Made by a program: the position numbers and the translations under genes. A stretch of 64,000 nucleotides of DNA from Fragilariopsis cylindrus CCMP1102 (lineage: Eukaryota > Bacillariophyta > Bacillariophyceae > Bacillariales > Bacillariaceae). The stretch spans positions 372,001 through 436,000 of the forward strand of contig FMBT01000291.1 in NCBI GenBank assembly GCA_900095095.1, in the 5' to 3' direction. The first letter of the stretch is position 1. Every line of letters starts with the position of its first letter. Positions 53,712-64,000 of the stretch are shown piece after piece. Under the pieces are notes generated by a model that was given only the letters and a program-made list of their open reading frames with translations, did not search any database and had not been told where the DNA came from.

Positions 53712-54119
53712 ATTCACACTGCGGCATCTCTTTGATGATCTATTTTGTTGTGGCGGTGGTGGTGGCGGCGGGCATATGATGTGGTGGAAGTCATATGCGT
53801 ATGAAGCGTTGTCTTATTGTGCTAGATACCTAAATTTCCACCACAATCGTAGAATGAATCAAGAAACGGGGAATATGATTGAAAAATAGGAATTGATCCG
53901 ATCCGATATTCAATAGTATGGATAACGAAAGAAAATTATCTAATTACTATAAAACTAACCCTAAATACTGTACAATACAATACACACAATACAATACAAT
54001 ACACACAATAATCACTGTTCAGCTGAGTAGACTTTATCTTGATAATGCATTATTATTATGTAATAAATAATATATATATGTAAAAAATGTACTCATATTA
54101 TTCTACAATACTTTGGATA
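53712..54119. other. Intergenic, with ACAAT repeats
   Basis: Convergent 3' space with a (CAATA/CACAATA)n stretch at about 53970-54012. Nothing else seen. Confidence 0.5.
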
Positions 54120-56470
54120 CTACTTTCTTCTTCGTTCATCTCTGCCCTCTGTCTCTTGATAGTCATAATCATCATAATCACCATTATTTTCGCCTTCGCC
54201 AGTAGCTTCTCCATACGGTTCTTGATCGTCACCGTATTCATAATCATCACTATACTCGTTATTTGACGTATCGTACGGTTCCTCTTGATAATCCTCATCA
54301 TCACCATCATTATTATACGGATCTACGTATCCGTTCGTATCGTACGGATCCTCTTGTTGATAGATATCATCATCACCACCATCACGATGACCATCACGAC
54401 CACCATCGTCACTATACGGATCTACGTATCCGTCCGGTTCATCAGCAAATCCATCTTCGTCGTCGTCGTCGACTAGACCCCATTTTTCATCAAATTCGTC
54501 TGGAGTCTTCTTTTTCTTCTTTTTCTTTCGTTTGACAGGTGGTTTCTTACATAAGTTGTAAATCGGTGGCTATTGGCAGTAAATATTTATTTAAAAAAAA
54601 AGGGGGGGGGGGGGGGGAGCCATGGTCAGATTTGTAAAGTGATGTATACATTATACTACACAACAACAAACAGGCAAGTTTAATGTTTCATTGCATAAAA
54701 ATAGCATCAAGTGAACTCACCGGTCTCGGGGTCATACAGACTAACATTTGAGCAATCATATACGCCATCACTGCCACCACAGATAACAAGCCAGAAAAAC
54801 CAAGTGCACAATCTTGATCGTATTTGCTGTTAAATTAGAAAAAAATGATTGTTATGACAAGAGGATGCGTGTAATAGGTAAAAAGGTGAGTCAAGCCATT
54901 CATTTGTGACGATAAAAGAGAGTCGTAAGTAGGAACAAAGATGAATGAATAAAATGGACTGGATGATCAACTCAACACAAATCAAATCAATTCAACGTAC
55001 CAGAAATCTTCTGACATGAATAAGAACACTGTCATTAATTGTAACATAAACGCTCCATATAAGCATATTGCTGTTGGTAACCAACTACATTTGTACTCGC
55101 AACAACAAAATTCAACTAAACAAGATATTAAACCGATTGTAGCAAGGATTGGTGCCCACATCGCTATTATATGTTATTTAAATGATTTGAAAAAGAAAGA
55201 AAGAAAGGAAAAAACATAGTCAGATTATTAAGTGAATAGATACTTCATTTTACAACAACAAAACAGAAAAGGTCATACATAATACACACACAATATTGCA
55301 TTAAGAATCGAATTAAGAAAAAGTGAAACTTACCTCCCATCTGTCCGTTTGAAAATAGTGAATCAAATTTGGCACCAGCTGGGTATGGTTTGACAACACC
55401 AATATCAACATCAATCAAATCATTAGGATTCGTCATAGTCGGTGATGGTGTTGGTGATGTAGTAGGAAGACGTACATCTGCATTACTACCCGGAAGCACA
55501 TCAGGGATCAAAGATGTCGGTATACTTCCGTCGTAAGGTGTATCTGAAGGTGATCTTGTTAAAATTAAACTTGTTGTATCATTTTGATATGTTGTGATTT
55601 TATTATTGTCCCCTCCAATCATATTGTTATCGTCCATTATTTGGGAAGAAATTACGTTATCATCGTCGTAAAGGTCGTCCCCTTCATTCACATTGTCATC
55701 ATCCATTGTTTGGGAAGAGATTAAGTTATCATCGTCGTAAAAGTCATCGGGGAATTTGTTTGGTAGTAGTCTATTGAGTAGTCTATTCATATACGTATTA
55801 ATAGTACTCGCAGTTGTAACTTCGTTATTATCAACATCAAAATCAACATCAATTGCATTAAGCCGTTTAAGTTCTCGTTCGTGCATAGCATCGAATAGTT
55901 CACGTTCATTCTTTGGTGGCCAGGGATATTCATAAACTTCTAATATCTCATACCGAAAAAGACCTACATTAGCCTCTGTCGCATATTCGAATGGGTGCGG
56001 TTGTAGCTTATCTGGATCAGTAAATGTATCATTTCGTGTACTAACGAAAGAAAAGTAACGCGGAGATAAACAAACAAAACTTGAACATGCGATACCAACC
56101 AATCCCAAGAGGAAAACAACCATACTTTATTGCATCAGGAAAATGAAAAAGAAAAATGAAACGGGGTAAGCTAGGGGGTGGTTAAGAAGACAAGGCAGAA
56201 TAAAAGCGAGAATAATATCAATAACAATTCTTGTTATTGGTCATTTATTCGAATGTGATGATATGATGACAGTTAGTTACGAGGGTGTGGAGGTAGGCAG
56301 TTTTTTCCTCTTCTCTTCACTTCTCTCCCTTTCTCTTACCGAGAATTTCGACCACAATTAGTTCCACAACACCAAAGGGGCATATCCTGCCTAGTTTGTT
56401 CATACACAGGATTCCCTTTGGCTTGATCAGGGATCTCCTCCTCTGGAGTAGCATTAGTAGGGACATTCAT
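54120..56470 (-). CDS. Multi-pass membrane protein with acidic repeat tail, unknown function (five exons)
   Basis: Exons are 56470-56340, 56124-55334, 55163-55001, 54826-54721 and 54569-54120, all GT-AG and phase-consistent, giving 546 residues. The N-terminus has a cytosolic-looking QDMPLWCCGTNCGRNSR motif, then helix 1 VVFLLGLVGIACSSFVCL. A long exposed loop contains EYATEANVGLFRYEILEVYE, PWPPKNERELFDAMHERELK and two near-identical DDD-(N/V)ISSQ-MDD repeats. Helices 2-4 are ILATIGLISCLVEFCCCEY, TAICLYGAFMLQLMTVFLF and GFSGLLSVVAVMAYMIAQML. The tail begins KRKKKKKKTPDEFDEKWGLV and carries repeated GYVDPY, EDPYDT, EEPYDT and QEPYGE units in Asp-rich sequence. This resembles a four-helix (tetraspan-like) diatom family of unknown role. 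The first exon is easy to miss; I include it because its junction restores frame and the acceptor has a good pyrimidine tract. Confidence 0.75.
54602..54617. repeat. 16-base poly-G run in an intron
   Basis: Uninterrupted G homopolymer, preceded by an A run, within the last intron of the multi-pass membrane protein gene. Confidence 0.9.
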
Positions 56471-56606
56471 GATCTAATGTTTGATTGACTTCTTATTTCC
56501 TTCTTTTTTCAGGTCTTTTCTTCAAGGAAATTCGTAGTATTACAGTAGATATCAGAAAATGATGATTCGGTTTAAAGAAAAAACGATCCTTATGTTAATT
56601 GTTGAT

Positions 56607-56642
<36 letters not shown>

Positions 56643-57286
56643 GTCTTCGCGACTGGAGGCAGAGCAGAGGTCAGCAAATCAATCAATGCGTCTCGATCAC
56701 AGATAGATGGCAGTGGATTGAAGATCAAGTAAGTAACAACTCAATACAAGCTGATAGGTATAATATGTAATAGCAGGAATAGTTGAAGAGAGTAGAGTAA
56801 GTTATGTTGAGAAATGAAGATAAATATCGTTTCTGTAGATCTGTACTAGTATCACGATTGCTTTCATAAGTAGTATTCATGCCTTAATTGAAAAATGGTC
56901 ATTAATGCCTTGTAAAAGGGGGAGGTGACCATACTGTTCAATTTTTGTGTGGGAGGGGGAAATTCAACACAACAATCCACGACTGAAAAAGCGAAACAGG
57001 GCAAATCAAGACCGCACAATTCGGGGCGAATTAAATTAAAAATGCATTCAAAACAATAAAAACTCTTCGATTTTCTTCTCTCTCGTTCGTCGACGACCAT
57101 AGTAACATTACATTGCCTCGACGATAGACTAGTATACCTGCGACTAAAGCTACGGCATCAACAAAAGAAAGGCATCCGAATCTTAAATATACCTCTCTTC
57201 AAACATCATAACTTGTAGAAACAATACAATACGATACAACACAGGACACATTATCTATTGGAACTGAAAATTTGTAACCAACAATC
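56471..57286. other. Intergenic, divergent promoter region with GTT microsatellite
   Basis: Between the membrane protein (-) and the CHORD gene (+). A (TTG)n run lies at 56606-56641. No RNA gene seen. Confidence 0.55.
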
Positions 57287-58422
57287 ATGAAAGTCTTTTT
57301 ACATTATGAAGACAACGAAAATAGTGATCTACACAAGGCACTGAAAATTACACTTCCAAAATCATGGAGGACCGGACCTGCCTCTAACCTACTTGATACG
57401 TTTGTAGAATCGTACAATGTAAAATTTCAAGAAACTAATCCACTCCAAGCATCGGAACTTCATCTGAGTATTCGTGAGAAAGAGGAACAAGAATATGGTA
57501 GCATGGAAAAAGCTGCTGAGACTAAATTCACTCCTATCTGTAATGACGCAGCAGTCATCGATGAATTTCTTGACCGATCAGATATTTATATTTGTCACGG
57601 AAAAGGTAGAACAAAGGGAGAAGTAGAAGCCGAAAAACAGGCTGAAGAAGATGAACGACAGCAAATTCTTAAGAATACGGTCGCATGTACTCATTTTGGT
57701 TGTCAACAAAGATTCAATAAGGGCGGGCCGTATCCAATATGTAAATATCATAGACTACCTCCAGTATTTCATGAAACAGCTAAATTTTGGTCATGTTGTC
57801 CTGACAAGAAAGCATGGGATTTTGAAGATTTCCAGAAAATTCCAGGTTGTCAAGAAGGCACCTGTACTGATATCAAAGAGGATGGAAAGCTTTTCTTGGG
57901 AGGGACTGATCTTCGAGAAAAGTCGGAAGTTGCAAAATTGAAATCAATTGACGACTTTAATAAGGCTGAATCTGCAGGTGGTGCAGAAGCGGCTCCAGTA
58001 TTGGAACGATTACGTAATGCAATGTTCGAATTGGGAATTGATAAGGAATTATTCGACCAAGTTGTAGATGGAATTAAGCGTGAATATGAACCATCCACGT
58101 CAAGTGAAGCTGAACTCTTAACCGCTGTGTCACAAGAACTTGGTATGTCGTTGTTAAGGACTTTTTTTTCTTCTCTGTCTCTCTACTTAATTTGGATGCA
58201 TTTCCCAAGGATATTTATATGTCTTCCATCTATGATCATCGTGCAATGAATTCTTCTTCGTTGTCTTTCGTGTTTTCCATCCACAAAAACTAGTGCCTTA
58301 TACATTATTCTTTGCCGTTTTTTTCTTTCTCCTTTTTTACTTTCTTATAAATCGCGCCAATAGGATCTAAGCTAAAGGCCACTATGAAGAGCATAGCTGT
58401 GGATCAACTAAGATTGAAATGA
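57287..58422 (+). CDS. CHORD-domain protein (CHORDC1/RAR1-related)
   Basis: Exon 1 is 57287-58142 and exon 2 58364-58422, phase 1, giving 304 residues. CHORD zinc modules bind Hsp90 and help co-chaperones such as SGT1. One CHORD is complete at about residues 128-195: ACTHFGCQQRFNK, YPICKYHRLPPVFHETAKFW, SCCPDKKAWDFEDFQKIPGC and QEGTCTD, with the full Cys/His set. Before it lies a diatom-type N-terminal domain (MKVFLHYEDNENSDLHKALK, ITLPKSWRTGPASNLLDTFV, YICHGKGRTKGE). After it is a helical tail (VLERLRNAMFELGIDKELFD) and the short second exon ending SIAVDQLRLK. Plant RAR1 has two CHORDs and animal CHP a CS domain; this protein has neither second module. Zn2+ binding and chaperone role are inferred from the family. 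Confidence 0.9.
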
Positions 58423-59270
58423 ATTTTTAAAACGCTAATTTTTAGCAAACAGCAGTTACAGCAGCTAAAGGATGATATTAAATGTAAGAGTATGATATTA
58501 AATATAGGGGGACGAAGGTCAATATTTATGGGGTTCTTAGCTTTAAGCTTTTGGTCCCGTTCGATATGAGCAAAGGAACGGAAGCAATTAATTTTTGCTA
58601 CGTTTGGTGTATTTTCATCGTAACTGGACTTGAATATGCATCACGGTATGAATCATCACGTAACAACTATGGAATGTTTCAGCCATTTTCTTTATTTTAG
58701 TTTGTACAACCAAGAAAAAAATGTGATTTTGAAAGAAAGCAGGGGTGCGCATTTCAGGCTACGTGTAGAAATAATTCCTACTAAAGAGTGGTAGAAATTA
58801 ACATTAATAAAATGGGTGATAATTACATTTTATTATTATCGTATAGAATTGATATAAATAATATAGACTGACTCGAATCAATTCAACTTTCGATCGTCCG
58901 TCCATTTACATATGCACACTGTTGTTTTAGCGTGACTTTTTCTATCTGTCTTTTCACAATCGATCATATCTAAAAGGACATGGACATACGATATAATACA
59001 TGATATAATACATGATATAATCGGATTGATTGAGATGATTAATTTAGAGTTATTGTTATGAGGACGGAGAGCGTGATATTAGCATTAAGAAGAGACAACA
59101 ATTGTTGATCTTCAGTTTAGTTTCCGCCCGCCGCTTCAGTATGGCCAAATAATTACGGCAGTAGCATTATATTCTGCACTGTACTTTTCTCTAGAGACAT
59201 TTGTTCGTTAGAAGAAGAATCCTTGAATCAATCTGATTGATTGATTGAGTGAAGTGAAGTGAAGTGATAT
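58423..59270. other. Intergenic
   Basis: AT-rich, with short ATATAATACATG repeats near 58990 and GAAGT/GATT repeats near 59240-59270. No gene seen. Confidence 0.5.
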
Positions 59271-59742
59271 TCGTTTGACTTGTCTTCATCCTTTCAGTAG
59301 AAGACCGTCATGTTTCACGAGTTCAGCGGAAACCCGTTGAAGTATATTTTTCTCTGATAAAAACCTCGTCCAACGTTCAAAACATTGTTGAGGTATCAAT
59401 TCGAATGCGATACTTCCATAGTCATCCTCGAAGAGTAACTATCTTCGTTTGACTTGTCTTTTCATCCTTTGAGTAGAAGACCGTCATGTTTCGCTAGCTA
59501 GTTCAGCGGATACCCGTTAAAGTACGTTTTTCTCCGATAAAACCTCGTCCTACGGACACAGTATCGTTGAGGTGTTAGCTCGGCTTGTCTTCATCCTTTC
59601 AGTAGAAGACCGTCATGTTTCACGAGTTCAGCGGAGACCCGTTGAAGTATGTTTTTCTCTGATAGAAACCTCGTCCAACGCTCAAAGCATCGTTGAGGTA
59701 TCAGTTCGAATGGAATTTTTCCATTATCATCCTCAAAGAGTA
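59271..59742. repeat. Triplicated 3' end of the ankyrin gene
   Basis: Three direct copies of about 136-164 bases: 59274-59437, 59447-59582 and 59583-59742. The last is the real 3' end of the ankyrin gene; each has a near-identical core around AGAAGACCGTCATGTTTC. The outermost copy still reads through on the minus strand as CFERWTRFLSEKNIL to VKHDGLLLKG and a stop; the middle copy has diverged and no longer reads through. Confidence 0.88.
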
Positions 59743-60541
59743 GTTGCCTTGGTGCATGCATAATAACAAAGTCAATATTGTCAAAGTTAGGTAAAGCCGA
59801 CATACATGCATTATGAAGGGGTGTCCTACCAAATCGATCTCGTACATTCAACGGAACCTTGGCATCATCTACCAGAAACTCCAACACATCTCGGGAGATA
59901 CCCATCCGACATGAAAGATGGACAAGGTTCTCCCCAAACTGATTACGAGCCTGGAGTTTCAATGATCGATCGTCGTCGTCGTCGTCTGTCTTGTTTTCAT
60001 CTTTACCTTGTTGTTGTTGATCTTGGTTTTTATCTTGATGTTGTTTATCTTCATTCCCGCCTACGCCGACACCGCCACTGACACCAATGACTTGTTGACT
60101 CGTATTATTCCCAACTTCTTGAAATGATCGTAGTTGATCAAGATCAGAACTTCGTAACGCCTTAAGAAGTTTTATCTGTATTTCAGATTCTTGGTATGGT
60201 TCAAAATAAAGTGCTTGTTCTAAACTGAAAGAATCAATTCGTGGTTTAATTTTTTTGTTTTTTAATGAAATCGTCATGTACGTACACGGACTAAGTACGG
60301 GTATCATCGATTCAGGTGATGCGGAACGTCTAGAAAATGTCATAAACCGTACAGTAGGTGGCCCTGATATAGACGATGACGATGACAACGAAGAAGAGGA
60401 GGAAACTGGAAACGATCCATTCAATCTTCGCGTTTTGTTCCTATTACTGTTAGGGGATTGGCCTTCCGTGGAATAACAACCAGAACTTATTCTGCTACCA
60501 TTTTGTTTGTTTATATTAATGTTCATAGTCATAGTATCCAT
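59591..60541 (-). CDS. Ankyrin-repeat protein, function unknown
   Basis: 316 residues from the ATG at 60541. The frame is open to about 60673 without an ATG, so an upstream exon is possible. The N-terminal half is Ser/Asn-rich, followed by SFSLEQALYFEPYQESEIQI, IKLLKALRSSDLDQLRSFQE, a Gln/Asp-rich linker, and ankyrin repeats ARNQFGENLVHLSCRMGISR, VRDRFGRTPLHNACMS and EDDNGKIPFELIPQRCFERW. The RDRFGRTPLHxAC form is familiar from a large diatom ankyrin family. A C-terminal helix ends LVKHDGLLLKG. No catalytic domain. The last ~50 codons are copied twice more just downstream. Confidence 0.78.
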   Translation of the reverse strand: MDTMTMNININKQNGSRISSGCYSTEGQSPNSNRNKTRRLNGSFPVSSSSSLSSSSSISGPPTVRFMTFSRRSASPESMIPVLSPCTYMTISLKNKKIKPRIDSFSLEQALYFEPYQESEIQIKLLKALRSSDLDQLRSFQEVGNNTSQQVIGVSGGVGVGGNEDKQHQDKNQDQQQQGKDENKTDDDDDDRSLKLQARNQFGENLVHLSCRMGISRDVLEFLVDDAKVPLNVRDRFGRTPLHNACMSALPNFDNIDFVIMHAPRQLLFEDDNGKIPFELIPQRCFERWTRFLSEKNILQRVSAELVKHDGLLLKG

Positions 60542-61968
60542 GTTTGTATGCTCTTGATTTATATCCCTACAAGATGTTGTACCTCTTATCGAGATAGTTG
60601 TAGGGTAGTTTGTTGGGTTTGTTCTATGTTTTGAGACTAAACTTACTGGTGCTTCTTGTAGAATTGCGTACAAGAAAGCTACTGCTGTGTCATCTAGTCA
60701 GAATTACAAGTGTATGCGTTTTTATCGCCTTTTTTTTTTTGGTTGATTTGCGTGTTGTTTGTGGTCTTGTTAAAGCGTGTTAACGTATTTTTACTTTACT
60801 CCGTGAGCTCTCGCCTTCTATATTTTCTACGACAACTCCTCGTAGAAAGTTCAGTACTTAAAGATCAGTTAGAATACCGGTAAAATGTATGCACTTCAGT
60901 GTCAAGATTAATAATTAAAAATATCTCTCGACAGATGTTAATTTAAAAAATGAATTCTTTATGCGTCTTGCCATGAACCGTTAAAGCACCAACAAAGAGA
61001 ACATAAAGTGATCTCAGTCCGTCAAAATTCAGCCACTTAATGGACTGTATTATTTCAATAATAAAAAAAGAAGAATTCACAATATAGTAATGGCGCTAAC
61101 TTACTGTATCTAGACTTCCATCGAAGTACGCTACAGTACACAACAAACACTACGAGAGTAGCTCTAGTTCTACGGATAGTAACTGAACTGCTCATCGCTA
61201 ATAATGGACTAAAATTATACTTATGATTTTTTTAACCTTGTATCTGAATACACATTTCATCAATTATATTGCTAAACTTATTAAGAGAAGCATTTATGGC
61301 TAGAATAGCTATACTGTAGTTGATGAGGCCCTAGAAACACAATTAATTGAAAACTGCTCCTGTGAAGCCCCGCTCTTTTATATCCACCATGTCATCTTTT
61401 TACAAAATGAAAAGAAGATAAAATTATATGCTCATAACCATACCTGTTAAAAATGTATCTCTAGCTAAATATCAATCATACCTAGGATCACTATACACAT
61501 AAAACCACCTTGTATTTGTTGGGATTAGAAATGTGTTTATTATGGATATAAAAGTTAGCTTAGTTGCAAGCTTTTAACTACTCTACTAAGAGTTGCAATT
61601 ATGTCTTAGTTGTCTGTCTCTACTAAGTATAATAATTAATAATGGCCTTATTGGGGAACCAATATGTAGTACTGTATGTTGAGAATAATTGCCATTGGTT
61701 GCTCAGTCTTTCGCATCTTTTCGCCTTTTGCAATTTGCCTCATGCATGGAGATACGGTGAGTATTAGCCCTAGTAGGGATATGCACACATAAAGGCAAAT
61801 AATAGCTACTACAATGAGCAATTCTACTGTTACATAAATTGTTGATTATACTGAAATATGACGCATCCTGTAGTCAGCAGGGGTCTTATGCGGAAGCATA
61901 TATGTGTTTGTGTATCTGTACTTCCATAGTAAAGTATATCTATAGTACTAAATCTAGATTAAACAATT
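60542..61968. other. Intergenic, 1.4 kb
   Basis: AT-rich. No gene, RNA or repeat I can support. The first ~130 bases continue the open frame of the ankyrin gene. Confidence 0.5.
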
Positions 61969-64000
61969 TTAAACACTTTCATCGTCACTATCCTGAATAG
62001 TAAGGGACCGCTTTCTCGCAGAAGCGCTTGACGTAGCACTGGTAGTGACAGCAGAAGAAGGTGTTGACTTTCGTCGTATAAGTTTCTTACCGACAGGCGT
62101 TCTGGCGGCATTTAAATTACTTGGCTTTCTTTTCGTATTCGACTGTGGTCCCGTACTCATATCTGGTGTCTGCTTTCGCTTTCGTCGATCTTGTAATTTT
62201 AGCATCCATTCGTCATTTTCTTCTTCAATTGGGGAATAATAACCGTTCCTCAACAGTTTCTCTTTATCATCTTTGTCGTTAGCGTTTTCTTGCTCACCGT
62301 CGACGAATTCTAATCCATCATCACCATCATCATCGGTAGACATGTCGTTGCTATCACTTTCTTCTGCATACTTTCTCTGAATTTTTGACACTAGATCGTT
62401 ATCATCGGATCCATCATTCTTAGATAAATATTGTTGATGAAGAATAGCATGTGGCTTCGCATCTTCTTCCTCTTCGTCAACATTCGTATCGTTTGCGATA
62501 AAGTCGTCCATATTCTCATCACTCTTAAGAAATGGTGATGCATATCAATCCATCGTTGATCAACTTCAGTTGTGAACGTGGCAAAAAAATCGCGTGCTTC
62601 ATTCCTATAATCTTCGAGTTCTTCTTTCGCTTCTTCAGAAAATTCAGCATCAAATAATCCTCCTGAATAGACCTTGACTCGTGTCATTAAGTCCATAATT
62701 GAATAAAGATCTGATTGTTCCCTTGGTTCCAGTACATTAACATATGACCCTGCTTTACTTGACCATTAATTTGTAGTGTCGATAACCATCTTTGTAATAG
62801 ACCATCAGGAGCCCTAACAAGATATCTCTTGTATAATTCATTACCTTGTATCCCCGTGTATCAACGTTATGGTCTTGACGTAGGTGCTTCTTTAGGTCTG
62901 ATACTCGTTTGAAACAAAATTGGGATGCACGATGCATGTTCTCGTCGTCCAGATCACCTAAAACCATCATGGGGTCGTAAACTGAATCATTTGGTGCATC
63001 TTCATTATCACTTTCCTCCATTTCACGCTGTACCATGTTCCGATGAATTTGACTGTAACACAGTGGACAGGCGTAAATATCTTGACTCCCCATTCCTTTT
63101 CTGAAATATTCTTTAACACGCTCCTGGAATGCGGTAAAAGAGTCGTACACGTCATCATCACTAGTGTTCGAGTCGTAGTCTATCTCGTTAGTTCTTGATA
63201 TGGACTTCCCTTCCTTATTTTTGTAATACGAACCCTGCAAATCTAGTGCACCTCGACCAAATTTAGAAGCAATTTGATCGATTAGGTCATCTGACATCGC
63301 AGAACGAAAGGCGGGGGGTTGTAAGAAATTCTGTCTTTCTTTATCCAAATCGACACGAAGATTAAGTTGGGAGCTTTTCAATGCAATTTGTCGCAATGTC
63401 TCGAGATTGAAGCACTGGCGTGATTCACCGTCTGGTGCAACATAACATAAATGAGGCTGGCGTAATATTTCTGCTGTAATCGCGTCTTCTGTAGATGGAC
63501 AATTGGAACATTTCAGTCGACATCGGGTCGTCGTAAGTTTGTCTTGGTCCAATTCGTCATCTTCATCTGATAGACCAATTCCGCGTGGAGTGGGTAATAT
63601 TTCCTTTTTCTTTACTACATTATGTTTGACTGGACGACTTTTAAGTTTCTCACCATCGCTTGAATCGTCTTCATCGATAGTACCGAATTGTTCGTTATCG
63701 ATATTAATAGCATCAGCGGCGTAATCGTTTACTTTTCCCTTTCCATATTTATTCTCGCCAGCACTATCATCAGATAAATCAGGATCTCCAATGAAATCAT
63801 CGTTATCATATTCAGAAAGTCAGCGTCACCGCCACTCAACGAGTTGTCTTGTGACGAGTCTGAATCAGAATCTACTACAAATTCTTCGTCCGAGGATGCA
63901 ACATCTTTTTTCCGTTTTGATTTCTTCCTAGAACCAGGTCTACTTTTATTGCTCTTCTTACTCTTCTCCTGTGACTTTACTTTCCTGTCTTCTTCATTAT
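61969..64000 (-). CDS. Acidic zinc-finger-like nuclear protein, partial, frame-disrupted
   Basis: The gene enters from the right edge and ends at 61969. Reading order: KSKKSNKSRPGSRKKSKRKK and acidic sequence; KCSNCPSTEDAITAEILRQP (CxxC); DIYACPLCYSQIHRN (CxxC) with FCFKRVSDLKKHLRQDHN, a C2H2-like half; then YKRYLVRAPDGLLQRWLS, MLMYWNQGNNQIFIQL, LMTRVKVYSGGLFDAEFSEE; and a disordered acidic/basic tail ending KRSLTIQDSDDESV. I recall similar blocks (VRAPDGLLQRxL with YWxxGxNQxF) only from uncharacterised diatom proteins, so no function is given. The blocks lie in different frames, with changes near 63820, 62850, 62700 and 62540. All look like one-base indels (for example in a GGGG and a TTT run). 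The clusters of basic residues suggest a nuclear role. Confidence 0.6.

Noticed and set aside
1-64000. Retroelements, DNA transposons or viral inserts
   Set aside because: I looked for reverse transcriptase, integrase, transposase and capsid motifs in the longer reading frames and for paired long terminal repeats; none were convincing. The repeats found are short tandem or inverted ones.
1-64000. tRNA or rRNA genes
   Set aside because: I saw no T-loop-like GGTTCGAATCC with a matching acceptor stem, and no rRNA-like conserved stretch in the gaps.

Overview
This is nuclear DNA from a photosynthetic stramenopile, almost certainly a diatom. The evidence is short GT-AG introns (mostly 100-230 bases), AT-rich intergenic DNA, polyN/polyQ and DDD-rich proteins, signal peptides ending in ASAF-like plastid-import motifs, and several genes of diatom-type families. 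A raphid pennate diatom is my inference; the sequence does not settle it. Genes lie on both strands, often as divergent pairs sharing 0.3-0.7 kb, and there is no operon logic. No tRNA, rRNA, CRISPR, intact transposon or retroelement was seen.

Layout. 0-7.3 kb: the N-terminal part of an ALFY/WDFY3-like BEACH-family protein (-), H/ACA snoRNP factor NAF1 (+) and GPI mannosyltransferase PIG-V (-). 7.7-14.4 kb: a 160-bp tandem duplication in front of an ammonium transporter (+), a five-exon Ser/Thr kinase (-) and a membrane-anchored TrmO/TsaA protein (+). 14.7-25.4 kb (all -): a plastid-type ABC1 kinase, a tail-anchored haem oxygenase, a plastid-type serine acetyltransferase and ALG11. 25.7-28.6 kb: one or two membrane proteins of unknown family (+). 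28.9-34.4 kb: a K+-dependent Na+/Ca2+ exchanger with a PH-like domain in its loop (-) and a second ABC1 kinase (-). 35 kb: a small gene with a plastid-type leader and one in-frame TGA, followed by a SECIS-like hairpin; it is a candidate undescribed plastid selenoprotein. 36.3-46 kb: splicing factor CWC15 (+), a 2OG-Fe(II) oxygenase (-), a GH78 alpha-L-rhamnosidase (-) and a divergent GH99-like endomannosidase (+). 49-64 kb: a cysteine-rich type I membrane protein (+), CSN3 (+), a multi-pass membrane protein with an acidic tail (-), a CHORD protein (+), an ankyrin protein with a triplicated 3' end (-) and a zinc-finger-like nuclear protein running off the right edge (-).

Recurring themes are plastid metabolism (two ABC1 kinases, serine acetyltransferase, the selenoprotein candidate), glycan work (PIG-V, ALG11, GH78, GH99) and RNA maturation (NAF1, CWC15, TrmO). 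Reading frames are clean through the first ~37 kb. From 38.5 kb on, five genes (2OG oxygenase, GH78, GH99, CSN3 and the zinc-finger protein) contain about twelve apparent single-base frame changes, while their neighbours are intact. This means either unpolished sequence or real gene decay. Exon boundaries were worked out by hand from GT-AG sites and phase agreement.
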